Shown one piece after another: positions 1 to 8,347 of a DNA stretch of 52,606 nucleotides. The stretch is from assembly GCA_027296055.1 (NCBI GenBank), contig JAPUJT010000079.1, positions 1 to 52,606 on the forward strand, in the 5' to 3' direction. The notes under the pieces were generated by a model. The model worked only from the letters and a program-made list of their open reading frames with translations, made no database searches and was not told the DNA's origin. The position numbers and the translations under genes were made by a program. This DNA is from Planctomycetota bacterium. Its GTDB lineage: Bacteria; Planctomycetota; JAPUJT01. The number at the start of each line of letters is the position of its first letter. Positions within the stretch are counted from its first letter, which is position 1.

Positions 1-482
1 CGGTGCTCGCTCACCACTTCGAAGAACACTTCGGTCCCGGCCGGGGCCTGAACCGAATCTCGCAATCTCATGCAGAGCCTCTCGTTCTCCTGCGTCGATA
101 TCCGTCCTGCTCTTCGGTCGCTTATCTTTCCAGACGAATCCAGGGTGCAGAAGTTCAGCCTGGCAGCCACATCATCCTTCGTGATGGCGAAGCCGATCCC
201 GAGAGCCGCCAGCACCCCTCGGCCCACACGGACCGCTATCGGATCGTAACCGAAGAGGGCGAGGTGGCCGGGGCCGCTCCCCGGTGTGATCCCCGGGCCC
301 ACCGGGTCGAGGAGGCCGCAGGCCGAACGTCGCGCGAGGTCGTCCAGATGGGGAGTGCGAGCGACCTCCAGTTCCGATCCCCCTTTCTCCTCGGCCCCCA
401 TCCCGCCAAGGCCGTCCAGGATCAGATAGACGATCCGGCTCGGAGTCTCGATGGCAAGCTCGTCGTAAGCTGTTATATTCAA
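1..482 (-). CDS. apgM: 2,3-bisphosphoglycerate-independent phosphoglycerate mutase, archaeal type (partial)
   Basis: Interconverts 3- and 2-phosphoglycerate in glycolysis. The gene runs off the left edge, so only about the first 160 residues are present. Reading the minus strand gives YLILDGLGGMG, then ARTPHLDDLARR, then the metal-site region PGITPGSGPGHLALFGYDP, then RGVLAALGIGF and GKISDRRAGRIST. These are hallmarks of the ApgM branch of the alkaline phosphatase superfamily. I favour the TTG start at 482 because GGGGAG lies 8 bases upstream and the product begins MNITAYDELAIET, close to family N-termini. An in-frame ATG at 524 is the alternative. It is the last visible gene of the operon that begins with pcnB and follows the transporter gene closely. 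The family call is confident; the missing C-terminus means activity cannot be judged. Confidence 0.85.
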   Translation of the reverse strand, partial: MNITAYDELAIETPSRIVYLILDGLGGMGAEEKGGSELEVARTPHLDDLARRSACGLLDPVGPGITPGSGPGHLALFGYDPIAVRVGRGVLAALGIGFAITKDDVAARLNFCTLDSSGKISDRRAGRISTQENERLCMRLRDSVQAPAGTEVFFEVVSEH

Positions 483-548
483 AAGGGTTGCTCCCCTCTC
501 GCCGCGCGCCCGATGCGCCGACATCCTATCCACCGCCACCCGTGTGAT

Positions 549-1304
549 CTAGTCGGTCTCCTCCCGCATTCCCGCTGCGATCGGATCCGGTGGTACCCAT
601 CGCCGGATCGCATACACCGCGAGGTAGAAGAGAGGTGTATCGAGTAGGGCGACGGCCGCCTTTATCAGGTAGCCATCACGAATCCGAAGGATCATCTCGC
701 TCACCGGAATGAATTCGCCTGACTCCTGACTGCGAGTGAAGGCGGTCACGAGGACCGTCACGATCGCGGTATCTACGAGCTGTGAGATGAGCGTGGACCC
801 GTTGTTCCGCAGCCAAAGATGCTTCCCCTTCGTCAGCCTCTTCCAGAAGTGAAAGACGCGTATGTCGATGAACTGAGCGACGAGGTACGCCGCCATGGAG
901 CCGAGCAGCAACCGGGGGGCGAACATGAACACTGCATCGTAGTTCTCCTGGGAGAGCGGCGAATCCGTCCAGATCGGGGCCACGCGGCCCAGATAGATCA
1001 CCCCGATGCTGAGACCGCTCACGAGAAACCCGACGGCGACGATGTGGTTGGCGCGCTTCCTGCCGTAGATTTCCGAGATGATGTCGGTGACCAGAAACGT
1101 GATCGGATAGGCGAAGATCCCGACCGAATAGATGATCCGCCCGCCGAAGACCTCGAACTCGAAGAATTTCGCCGCGACGACGTTGGTGATCACGAGGGCG
1201 CCGAGGAAGATCCCGGCGAGGAGAATGTAGAGTCGCTCGTGAGTCGATATGGAGCCTGGTTGCCGGCTCGGATTCCCGGAGGGAGAGGTCAAGGCTTGAG
1301 CCAT
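549..1304 (-). CDS. yhhQ: Queuosine precursor transporter, YhhQ/VUT family
   Basis: Predicted inner-membrane protein importing queuosine precursors (preQ0/preQ1) for tRNA modification. The 251-residue product has about six hydrophobic segments. The family signature is present: ITNVVAAKFF near residue 40, then SVGIFAYPITFLVTDIISEIYG, and STLISQLVDTAIVT in the second half. Length fits DUF165/YhhQ proteins (about 220-250). The start overlaps the 3' end of the Rieske gene by 16 bases, indicating translational coupling. No queuosine biosynthesis gene is visible nearby, so the link to queuosine rests on family membership only. Confidence 0.88.
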   Translation of the reverse strand: MAQALTSPSGNPSRQPGSISTHERLYILLAGIFLGALVITNVVAAKFFEFEVFGGRIIYSVGIFAYPITFLVTDIISEIYGRKRANHIVAVGFLVSGLSIGVIYLGRVAPIWTDSPLSQENYDAVFMFAPRLLLGSMAAYLVAQFIDIRVFHFWKRLTKGKHLWLRNNGSTLISQLVDTAIVTVLVTAFTRSQESGEFIPVSEMILRIRDGYLIKAAVALLDTPLFYLAVYAIRRWVPPDPIAAGMREETD

Positions 1305-1603
1305 CCGATGAGGACGTCATCCCCCTCGACCCGAACTTCGTAGGCGCTCACCGAGTGTCCTCCATCGTGATCCGGCAGACCCGTATCCACGCAGAAGGTC
1401 CAACCGTGCCAGGGGCAGGCGACGACGTTTCCTTCGAGGCGTCCTTCGGCGAGAGGACCCCCCCGGTGGGGGCAGACCTGATTGATCGCTTGAAACGTCC
1501 CGTCGATGTTGAAGAGCGCGATCGGCTTATCGTGGGCTTCGACGAGCCGTCTCTCCCCCGGCGGAACATCGCTGGTTCGACAGACCTTGACGAATTTGGG
1601 CAT
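1289..1603 (-). CDS. Rieske [2Fe-2S] domain protein, NirD/ferredoxin-like
   Basis: A 104-residue soluble single-domain Rieske protein. The two ligand boxes are CPHRGG and CPWHGW, giving the Cys-X-His and Cys-X2-His ligands of a Rieske cluster. It has no membrane anchor, so it resembles NirD or dioxygenase ferredoxins rather than the bc1 Rieske subunit. It is likely an electron carrier, but no partner oxygenase or reductase is adjacent. It sits 24 bases after pcnB and overlaps the transporter gene. The substrate system is unknown. Confidence 0.9.
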   Translation of the reverse strand: MPKFVKVCRTSDVPPGERRLVEAHDKPIALFNIDGTFQAINQVCPHRGGPLAEGRLEGNVVACPWHGWTFCVDTGLPDHDGGHSVSAYEVRVEGDDVLIGWLKP

Positions 1604-1627
1604 TGGATTCTCGGGCGCGGGGAGAAG

Positions 1628-3424
1628 CTAGACGCGTTTTCTCGGCACTCTTTTTCGCTTCGGACGCTGACCCTTGGTCAGGCGGATCCAACCTCGAGCA
1701 CGACGCGTGGACTTCGGCCCCGCGGCCTTGGGCTCCGTCTTCGAAGCGCGAGTGACCTTGAAGTACGGGGCAGGACGCCCGTCTCCCGACGGCCGCCCGC
1801 CGGAGTTCTCCCCCTTGCTCTTCTCCGAGCTCGGACCTCGGCTCGCACGCTCAACGGGCTTCTCTTGTTCCATGGGATGGGGCCTTTCCTTCTGAATAGG
1901 CTCGGTGGCCTGGGCTGGCGGGGAACTTATCCTCGGTTCATTCTGGCCCTGCGCTTCTCGCGGGCCTGGCCTGCTGTCTCGCGACCGCCCGCCACGCTCC
2001 GGCGATCCCTTTTCGCGTCCTCTCCTGGACCGGTCGTCGAGTCTCCCCCTGCCGGGCCGAGCTCCAGGTCGCCCCGCGACGACAGGGGCTTTCTGGTACA
2101 CGGCGAGAGGATCCATCCCGTCTTCCTTCATCCGCTCCTCCCAGCCCGCCACGGTATCCTTACCCACTCCGGTCGCCTGACTGTCGACCCACGCGAGCGC
2201 GATCGCCTCGGGAAAATACCCGTTCCGGATGATCTGTTCCGGGCGACTCCGGCCACGGCGACCTCCGGAATCCCCGAAGAGTCTGCGCTGGAAGGCGATG
2301 ATCTTCGAGCAGACTTCCGCGTCCCTTCGAGAGATCCGGTTGTTCGTGCGGAACGGCGCCAGGAACCCCCAGGTGGTCCGGGACAGGTCCCTCTGATCCG
2401 TTTCCGCGCGAATCCGGTCGAGGATCAGGATCGCGAGCAGCACGGCTCGAGAGGGACGCCCCCTCTCTCGAGTCACATTGTCGAGAGCGGCCAGCCTCTT
2501 CAGTAGCGCCTTCGAATCCGGAGACGGCGGAGGGGCGGTCGTTTCGAGCTCGAGTTCGGGTCTCAGTTCCCCTACCCCGGGGGCGTGTGCGTCCCAGTCG
2601 AGAATCCGGTCCTCCGGCTCGATCGAGAGTTCACTCTCCGCCTTCGGCTGCTCCTCCTTCTCCACCGGCGCCGCGTCGACGCCAAGGGTGGGATAGATCT
2701 CGGCGAAGCAGCCCACATCGATCAAGATCCGCATCGCCTCCTCGGAGCAACTGCACTCGAGAATCTTGAAGATCTCCTCCTGGACTCGCGCCGGGGCGCT
2801 CTTCTGGATATGGCCCGCGTACGTCTTCATCGCGTCGAGGAGAGAGGCGTCCAGGGAGAATCCCACCTGAGCCTTCAGCCGGGCGGCCCGGATGATCCTG
2901 ACGGGATCCTCCTGGATGCGCACCGCCGGATCTCCGATCGTCCGGATCAGCCGCCCCTCGATGTCCTCCATCCCCTGCACATGGTCCAGGATCTCGGCCC
3001 TCTCCACATCGTAGAAGAGCGCGTTGATGGTGAAGTCCCGGCGCAGAGCGTCCTGTTCCGCCGTCCCGAATATGTTATCCCTGACGATCAGGTGATCTCC
3101 GTCGTCCCCCGAGGGCTCCGGAGTCTGCCGGAACGTGGAGACCTCGATGATCTTCTCCCCGAACGTGACATGGGCGAGCCGGAACCGCCGTCCGATCAGT
3201 CGGCAGTTGGAGAACAATCGGCGGACCTGCTGGGGACTCGCAGCGGTGGCGACGTCGAAGTCCTTGGGCCGCTTGCCGATCAGCAGGTCCCGAACACAGC
3301 CGCCGACGAGGTAGGCCTCATGGCCGGACCGTGTGAGCCTTCCGACGACGCGAACGGCTTCCGGATCGAGGTCGGATTCGCGAAAGAGATCGGCAGCGGA
3401 CTTGCGAGTCCCGGAGATCGTCAT
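1628..3424 (-). CDS. pcnB: Polynucleotide adenylyltransferase (poly(A) polymerase) with basic C-terminal tail
   Basis: Class II nucleotidyltransferase that adds 3' poly(A) tails to RNA and promotes decay. The N-terminal head contains GGCVRDLL followed by DFDVATAAS, the nucleotide-binding and metal-binding (DxD) motifs, and later RRDFTINALFYD and RIIRAARLKAQ typical of this superfamily. At 598 residues it is longer than enterobacterial PcnB (about 465). The excess is an acidic, proline-rich insert around residues 260-310 and an Arg/Lys/Pro/Gly-rich, probably disordered tail from about residue 460 to the end, perhaps RNA-binding. A CCA-adding enzyme is the main alternative; the position of the basic tail and the overall pattern favour PcnB. 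First gene of its operon. Confidence 0.85.
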   Translation of the reverse strand: MTISGTRKSAADLFRESDLDPEAVRVVGRLTRSGHEAYLVGGCVRDLLIGKRPKDFDVATAASPQQVRRLFSNCRLIGRRFRLAHVTFGEKIIEVSTFRQTPEPSGDDGDHLIVRDNIFGTAEQDALRRDFTINALFYDVERAEILDHVQGMEDIEGRLIRTIGDPAVRIQEDPVRIIRAARLKAQVGFSLDASLLDAMKTYAGHIQKSAPARVQEEIFKILECSCSEEAMRILIDVGCFAEIYPTLGVDAAPVEKEEQPKAESELSIEPEDRILDWDAHAPGVGELRPELELETTAPPPSPDSKALLKRLAALDNVTRERGRPSRAVLLAILILDRIRAETDQRDLSRTTWGFLAPFRTNNRISRRDAEVCSKIIAFQRRLFGDSGGRRGRSRPEQIIRNGYFPEAIALAWVDSQATGVGKDTVAGWEERMKEDGMDPLAVYQKAPVVAGRPGARPGRGRLDDRSRRGREKGSPERGGRSRDSRPGPREAQGQNEPRISSPPAQATEPIQKERPHPMEQEKPVERASRGPSSEKSKGENSGGRPSGDGRPAPYFKVTRASKTEPKAAGPKSTRRARGWIRLTKGQRPKRKRVPRKRV

Positions 3425-3529
3425 GGTGTCGTACTGGTTGGCCCGGCTCGCTCAAGGGGTCGCCGGTGAGGAATAGGGGGCTCGGACATGGCCAAAGATT
3501 CTACCCGCGTCATCCCCCTGGAACGACCC

Positions 3530-3559
3530 TTTATAGCCGATCGGCAGGCCGCATCGCAA
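3530..3559 (-). promoter_or_regulatory. Putative sigma-70-type promoter for pcnB operon
   Basis: On the minus strand TTGCGA (3554-3559), an 18-base spacer and TATAAA (3530-3535) lie about 105 bases upstream of the pcnB ATG. The boxes match the consensus at 4/6 and 5/6. The site is in a divergent intergenic region, which makes a promoter expected. By eye only. Confidence 0.45.
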
Positions 3560-3592
3560 GCTTGTCTGGATCCTTGGGCCAGGAGGCCCTGC

Positions 3593-3621
3593 TTGCTGAG
3601 GGTGTGGGGGCGTGCTACGAT
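3593..3621 (+). promoter_or_regulatory. Putative promoter for the radical SAM / phosphatase / kinase operon
   Basis: TTGCTG (3593-3598), a 17-base spacer and TACGAT (3616-3621) lie about 78 bases before the ATG at 3700, in the same divergent region as the pcnB promoter. The match is modest. Confidence 0.4.
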
Positions 3622-3699
3622 TCGACACGGAATTCGGAGCTGCTCTCGGCCAAGGCGCAGAGATGTGGCGCACAGGTCTCCCCGGAGGCTCGCCGCGAC

Positions 3700-4647
3700 A
3701 TGGCAGATTCGTCCTACCCCCGCTATCTCGAGACCTACCGAACGGGTGAGCTTCGAAGAAAAGTCGAAGAGGCGATCGCTTCACTTGCCGACTGCACCGT
3801 ATGCCCGCGCAACTGTCACATAAACCGCCTGGAGGGGAAGACCGCCGTCTGCCATACGGCCCGGAACGCTCAGGTCGGATCGTTCGGACCTCACTTCGGA
3901 GAAGAGGACTGCCTCCGGGGGTGGAACGGCTCCGGGACGATCTTCTTCAGCCAGTGCAACCTCCGGTGCGTCTTCTGCCAGAACTGGGAGATTTCCTGGG
4001 GAGGCGAGGGGAAGGAAAAAACTCCGGAACAGCTCGCCTGGATCATGCTCTACATCCAGGACCAGGGGTGCCACAACATCAACTTCGTCACGCCCGAGCA
4101 CGTCGTGCCCCAGGTGCTCGAGGCAATCCTGCTTGCGGTGGAGGGAGGCCTCCGGGTGCCGCTGGTCTACAACACAAGCGCCTACGACTCGGCCGAGAGC
4201 CTTCGTCACATGGATGGAGTGATCGATATCTACATGCCGGACTTCAAGTTCTGGGATGCAGACGTGTCGAGGAGCCTGGCCAAGGCCAAGGACTATCCGG
4301 ATGCCGCCCGGAGAGCCATTCTGGAAATGCACCGACAGGTAGGAGATCTCGTGATCGGTGAGGACGGCATCGCCCGACACGGGCTTCTCGTTCGTCACCT
4401 CGTCATGCCCAACGGCCTCGGCGGGACTCGAGAGATCATGCGATACCTCTACCGCGAGGTCTCTCCCTACACGTACGTCAATGTGATGGATCAATACCGT
4501 CCGGTGGCCAAGGCCGGAAAGTACCCCGAAATCAACCGACGGCCCATCTCCTCCGAGATCGAGGAAGCGATGCGGATCGCGCGCGAGGAGGGGATCACAC
4601 GTTTCGACGAGCGGCTCCGATCGCCGCTCCGCCCGGTCCTCGGGTAA
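3700..4647 (+). CDS. Radical SAM protein, PflX-like (COG1313 type)
   Basis: A 315-residue radical SAM enzyme resembling the pyruvate-formate-lyase-activating-like family PflX. An N-terminal cysteine pair, CTVCPRNCHINR, precedes the SAM cluster motif CNLRCVFCQNW (CxxxCxxC), which binds the [4Fe-4S] cluster that cleaves S-adenosylmethionine. Later family motifs are NFVTPEHVVPQ, PLVYNTSAYD and DIYMPDFKFWD. No formate lyase or other glycyl-radical enzyme is in the window, so its target is unknown. I chose the ATG at 3700, with GGAGG upstream; a longer frame back to 3466 has no family similarity. Five bases separate it from the phosphatase gene. Confidence 0.85.
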   Translation: MADSSYPRYLETYRTGELRRKVEEAIASLADCTVCPRNCHINRLEGKTAVCHTARNAQVGSFGPHFGEEDCLRGWNGSGTIFFSQCNLRCVFCQNWEISWGGEGKEKTPEQLAWIMLYIQDQGCHNINFVTPEHVVPQVLEAILLAVEGGLRVPLVYNTSAYDSAESLRHMDGVIDIYMPDFKFWDADVSRSLAKAKDYPDAARRAILEMHRQVGDLVIGEDGIARHGLLVRHLVMPNGLGGTREIMRYLYREVSPYTYVNVMDQYRPVAKAGKYPEINRRPISSEIEEAMRIAREEGITRFDERLRSPLRPVLG

Positions 4648-4651
4648 TGCA

Positions 4652-5230
4652 GTGGGAGAGACACCCATCCGGACAACTCGCGTGGAACTGAGGAGGCACA
4701 GCTTGCGGGGGCCTTCGGGCGATCTCACCGAGCAAGGGGAGACTCTGGCCCGTGAGACTGCGCGAGCCGCGCCAGGTTCCTATGATGCGTTCTATTCCAG
4801 CCCATCCCCTCGGGCTCAGCAGACCGCGATGGCCTTTGGCGCGAAGACGGTAATGACAGATCCGAGATTGGGGCTGCTCCCGGGCGCCGAGTTCGTGGCG
4901 TACGATGCTCAGGTCCGGGCACTGACGGAGACCCAGGGGCTCGGGCTGCTCGAGGCCTACCTGGAGATCGCCGACCTCCATCCTGTCCTCCGGCGGAAGG
5001 GGGAAGAGGTTCTCGATGTATTGAGGGAGATCGCCAGAGACCTTCCTCGCGGAAGCTGCGCCCTGGCCATTTCCCACGGGGGCACGATCGAGCCGGCGGT
5101 CCTCGTCGCCATGGGAGGCGCGTTCAAGCTCGAGATGATCGGGATGGAATTCTCCGAATGTGAGGGGGCCAATTTCGAGGTCGATGAGGATAAAATCAAG
5201 CTTGTGGAGTTGCTCCGGCTCCGGACTTGA
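4652..5230 (+). CDS. Histidine phosphatase superfamily protein
   Basis: A 192-residue phosphoglycerate-mutase-like histidine phosphatase. The catalytic box is LRRHS (normally RHG) near residue 14, followed by GDLTEQGETLA, SSPSPRAQQTA and the second-half histidine in ISHGGTIEP. The Ser after the catalytic His departs from the usual Gly. Substrate unknown. The GTG at 4652 gives 192 residues; a second in-frame GTG at 4682 would begin directly before the catalytic box and is a credible alternative. It overlaps the following kinase gene by 4 bases, so kinase and phosphatase are probably co-translated. Confidence 0.78.
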   Translation: MGETPIRTTRVELRRHSLRGPSGDLTEQGETLARETARAAPGSYDAFYSSPSPRAQQTAMAFGAKTVMTDPRLGLLPGAEFVAYDAQVRALTETQGLGLLEAYLEIADLHPVLRRKGEEVLDVLREIARDLPRGSCALAISHGGTIEPAVLVAMGGAFKLEMIGMEFSECEGANFEVDEDKIKLVELLRLRT

Positions 5231-7485
5231 CGCCGCGGGACCTCGTATCCATAACCATGCCCATGCTTGAAGACATCGCCTTTGCCGGGATCGCTTCCAG
5301 GGAAGGTCTCGTTTCCGAGGAGGAACTGGACAGCGCCCTCCAGTTGCTCGAGTCCCTCGAGCGGATCGGAATCCGCTCGACCCTTCATGGGGTTCTCACG
5401 GCGGAGGGACGCCTCGACATCGCCCTGACCAACCGCGTCCTGGCCCACCAGAACAAGGAGGAGCTCGACTGTCCCTCCTGCGAAAATACGGAGAATGCCA
5501 TTGTCTTTCCCCTGAAACCGGTCTTCCGATGTGGATCCTGCTCGACCGAACTTCCGCTTCCCGAGGGCATCCGCACGGCCGACGTGGACTACCTGCGGGC
5601 GAAGATCGCCGAGGTCCTCCTCTGGCACGAGGCGGAGTCTTTGGCGGGTCAGACACTCGGCAGCATCCAGCTCTTGACGCGTATCGGGCAGGGGCCCATG
5701 GGCGGGGTCTACGATGCGGTCCGGCTGGAATCAGATCAGAGGGTGGCGATCCGCGTTCTCCCCAGGGCCCTCGGACAGAGCGCCGCTTATCTGGAGTGCT
5801 TCCGGTTCGAGGCGGACGTGATGACACGCGTCAACCACCCGAACATCGTCAAGGTCCACCGGATCGGAGAAGAACGGGGGCGCCAGTTCGTCGTCATGGA
5901 ACGCGTGGCCGGGAATACGCTGAAGCAGGTCTTCGCCGAGAGGGGGCCCCTTCCGGTCAAGGATGCGATATCGGTGATCACGCAGGCCGCCCAGGGGATT
6001 CAAGCGGCCCACGAGAGGGGCCTCATTCATCGCGATCTCAAGCCCGGAAACATTTTCCTCACCGACGCGGGTATCGTGAAGGTGGCCGATTTCGGCATTG
6101 CACAGAACCGCCAGGAGACCGCGGAAGCGATCGGAACGAAGGGGATCCTCGGTTCTCCCCTCTACCTCTCAGCGGAACAGGCGGCAGGTCGCCCGGCGGA
6201 GATGCGGTCGGATATCTATTCCCTCGGGGCCACCTTCTATCACGCGCTGGTGGGTCATCCGCCCTTCACCAGCGATGATCCGATTTCAGTCTTGAACAGT
6301 CACATCCATGAGGTGGCCCGACCTCCGCACGTGGTTCGCTCAGACGTACCGAGAGATGTGTCTCTCGTCACGACCCGGATGCTCGCCAAGAGGCCCGAGG
6401 ATCGGTACGCGGGCGTCCCCGCCCTTGTCTCCGCGCTGAGGAGACTGGGCGTGACTCCCGAGGAAAGTCCTCACCGGCGACAGGTACCGGTTCATCCTCT
6501 CTCTTCCCCTCGCAGATGGGTCAGTGCGTTCAACGTGACGATCCTGATCGTGCTGGGGGCGAGCGCCCTGTCCATCCTCGTCTGGCTGGCGCTGGATCTG
6601 TCCCGGCGTCTCGACGGGAGAGGCTCCGGCGAGGGCCTCGGAGGAGTGATTCCAGGAGCGAGCGTAGGTGAGTTCGTCAATCGAATGGACTGGGCCATCA
6701 TGGTCCTGATCCCGGAGGGGCCGTTCACGATGGGTTCGGACGAGAACTGGGCTCGACCGGAAGAGTCGCCCGCCCATGAAGTCCACTTGAAACAGTTCCT
6801 TATCGATAAGCAGGAGGTGTCGAACGCTCGTTACCGCAAGTTCCTCGAAGTAATCGAGAGGACCAAGGATCACTCTCGTTGCTACCCCGGGGAGCCGAGG
6901 TGGAAGGACCATTCCCCGCTGGCTTCCGCCGCCTGGACGAAAGACGATCTGCCCGTCGTGGGCCTCGACTGGTACGACGCTTACGCCTATGCCGCCTGGG
7001 CCAACAAGCGACTTCCCACCGAGGCGGAATGGGAGAAGGCCGCTCGGCCCGATGGGCGGTTCTACCCCTGGGGGAATCAGTGGGACCCGGAAGCGGCGGT
7101 CAGCCTGCAGACGTGGTTACCGGAACAGCCGGATTTTGCGCGCGACGGGGAGCGCCTTTTCTACAAGATGCGTGCCTGGGAGGGGGAGGCGCTCACAACA
7201 AATGCATCGGAAGGGGAGGAGGGGGCGTCTCCTTTCGGAAACGTCCATCTGTCGGACAATGTCTCGGAATGGGTCGGGGACTGGTACGGACCCCTCTACT
7301 ACGAGGCGAGCAGCCGGGAGGATCCGCAGGGCCCCGAGACCGGATACGCCAGGACGATTCGAGGCGGGTCGTGGCTGGACAAGCCCGCCGAGCTCCGCTC
7401 GACCCGACGCCGCCCCAGGCTTCCCTCCACGCGCAGCCTGGAAGTCGGCTTCCGCTGCGCCAAGGATCACCTCCCATCCCAGTAA
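5227..7485 (+). CDS. Membrane Ser/Thr protein kinase-like protein fused to a SUMF1/FGE-type domain
   Basis: A 752-residue fusion. Residues about 75-110 carry two CxxC pairs (CPSC and CGSC), a probable zinc ribbon. A PknB-like kinase fold follows, with glycine loop IGQGPMGGVYDA, catalytic HRDLKPGN (His268-Asp270) and DFG (288-290). The usual beta-3 lysine of VAIK is Arg176 (VAIRVL), so ATP handling may be altered or the protein may be a pseudokinase. One transmembrane helix lies near 435-455. Residues about 487-748 form a formylglycine-generating-enzyme-like domain (FTMGSDENW, NKRLPTEAEWEKAAR, RGGSWLDK, VGFRCA). Such domains often act extracellularly as C-type-lectin-like binding modules. The TTG start overlaps the phosphatase stop; ATGs at 5257 and 5263 are alternatives. 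Confidence 0.85.
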   Translation: MTPRDLVSITMPMLEDIAFAGIASREGLVSEEELDSALQLLESLERIGIRSTLHGVLTAEGRLDIALTNRVLAHQNKEELDCPSCENTENAIVFPLKPVFRCGSCSTELPLPEGIRTADVDYLRAKIAEVLLWHEAESLAGQTLGSIQLLTRIGQGPMGGVYDAVRLESDQRVAIRVLPRALGQSAAYLECFRFEADVMTRVNHPNIVKVHRIGEERGRQFVVMERVAGNTLKQVFAERGPLPVKDAISVITQAAQGIQAAHERGLIHRDLKPGNIFLTDAGIVKVADFGIAQNRQETAEAIGTKGILGSPLYLSAEQAAGRPAEMRSDIYSLGATFYHALVGHPPFTSDDPISVLNSHIHEVARPPHVVRSDVPRDVSLVTTRMLAKRPEDRYAGVPALVSALRRLGVTPEESPHRRQVPVHPLSSPRRWVSAFNVTILIVLGASALSILVWLALDLSRRLDGRGSGEGLGGVIPGASVGEFVNRMDWAIMVLIPEGPFTMGSDENWARPEESPAHEVHLKQFLIDKQEVSNARYRKFLEVIERTKDHSRCYPGEPRWKDHSPLASAAWTKDDLPVVGLDWYDAYAYAAWANKRLPTEAEWEKAARPDGRFYPWGNQWDPEAAVSLQTWLPEQPDFARDGERLFYKMRAWEGEALTTNASEGEEGASPFGNVHLSDNVSEWVGDWYGPLYYEASSREDPQGPETGYARTIRGGSWLDKPAELRSTRRRPRLPSTRSLEVGFRCAKDHLPSQ

Positions 7486-7540
7486 TTAAAGGGACACACA
7501 CTTAATTGATCCGGAGATAAGTGAGTGTCCCCTTATCTCC
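7485..7540. repeat. Dyad-symmetric intergenic repeat, copy 1
   Basis: Left arm AAAGGGACACACACTTA and right arm TAAGTGAGTGTCCCCTT form an imperfect inverted repeat around a short centre (AATTGATCCGGAGA). The element begins directly at the kinase stop codon. A second copy lies at 15070-15126 in the opposite orientation. The arrangement resembles REP/RAYT-type palindromic elements, but no RAYT transposase gene is visible. Confidence 0.8.
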
Positions 7541-7551
7541 TGGCTTGTGGC

Positions 7552-7580
7552 TTGTCACCCCGACCCACCCGGGATACCAT
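7552..7580 (+). promoter_or_regulatory. Putative promoter for SDR-eboE
   Basis: TTGTCA (7552-7557, 5/6), a 17-base spacer and TACCAT (7575-7580, 4/6) lie 33 bases before the SDR ATG and just after the repeat. Confidence 0.45.
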
Positions 7581-7612
7581 CGGAGGCCCCATTCATTCTT
7601 GGAGCAGCAAAG

Positions 7613-8326
7613 ATGGACCTCTCGGGGAAGAGAGCCCTGGTCACCGGCGCGGGCCGAGGGATTGGACGGCTGGTCGCTCTGCGATTCGCGGAGGCCGGGG
7701 CCGACGTCGCCGTGACGGCGCGCACCGAGAAGGAGATCGAGGCCGTGGCGCGGGAGATTGGAGATCGCGACAGAAAGTCGTTCGCGTTTGCCGGCGACAT
7801 ATCCAATCAAGACGACGTGAGCCGCATTGCTAACGGGGCGATCGAGGCCCTGGGTGGCATCGACATCCTGGTGAACAACGCCGCGGCCATCGCCCGCGGC
7901 GGCGTCCTGGATGTCACGGTGGAGGAATGGGACCGCGTGATGGCGACGAACTTGCGCGGCGTCTTCCTGATGACTCGCTCGATCCTCCCAGCAATGATGG
8001 AAAAGGGGGAAGGGACGATCGTGATGGTCTCCTCCACGGCGGGGAAACGGGGAGATCCCGGATGGGCGGCCTACTCGGCATCCAAGTTCGGCCTGATGGG
8101 ACTCGCCCATTCGCTCCTTTACGAAGTGAGGCGGAAGGGGGTCCGGGTGATCGTCGTGAGCCCGAGCGCGGTGGATACCCGTCCGATGGAGCCGGGGTCG
8201 GCTCCGGAAGGGGGAAGGGGAGCCCCCCTCCGGGCGGAAGATGTGGCGGAGACCGTCCTTCACGCCGCCACCCTCCCTCCGAGGGCGATGATCCGGGAAG
8301 TGGAGATCTGGGCCACGAACCCCTAA
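7613..8326 (+). CDS. Short-chain dehydrogenase/reductase (SDR)
   Basis: A 237-residue classical SDR oxidoreductase. The NAD(P)-binding motif is TGAGRGIG near residue 12, the structural motif is NNAA (about 86-89), and the catalytic set is Ser in VSSTAGKRG with YSASK (Tyr-X3-Lys). Arg in VTARTEK after beta-2 may indicate NADP preference. The best match is the FabG-like group, but the substrate cannot be deduced. The ATG at 7613 has GGAG 8 bases upstream; the frame continues further upstream without similarity. It is 21 bases before the EboE gene. Confidence 0.88.
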   Translation: MDLSGKRALVTGAGRGIGRLVALRFAEAGADVAVTARTEKEIEAVAREIGDRDRKSFAFAGDISNQDDVSRIANGAIEALGGIDILVNNAAAIARGGVLDVTVEEWDRVMATNLRGVFLMTRSILPAMMEKGEGTIVMVSSTAGKRGDPGWAAYSASKFGLMGLAHSLLYEVRRKGVRVIVVSPSAVDTRPMEPGSAPEGGRGAPLRAEDVAETVLHAATLPPRAMIREVEIWATNP

Positions 8327-8347
8327 CCCGATACGAAGCCATCAACG

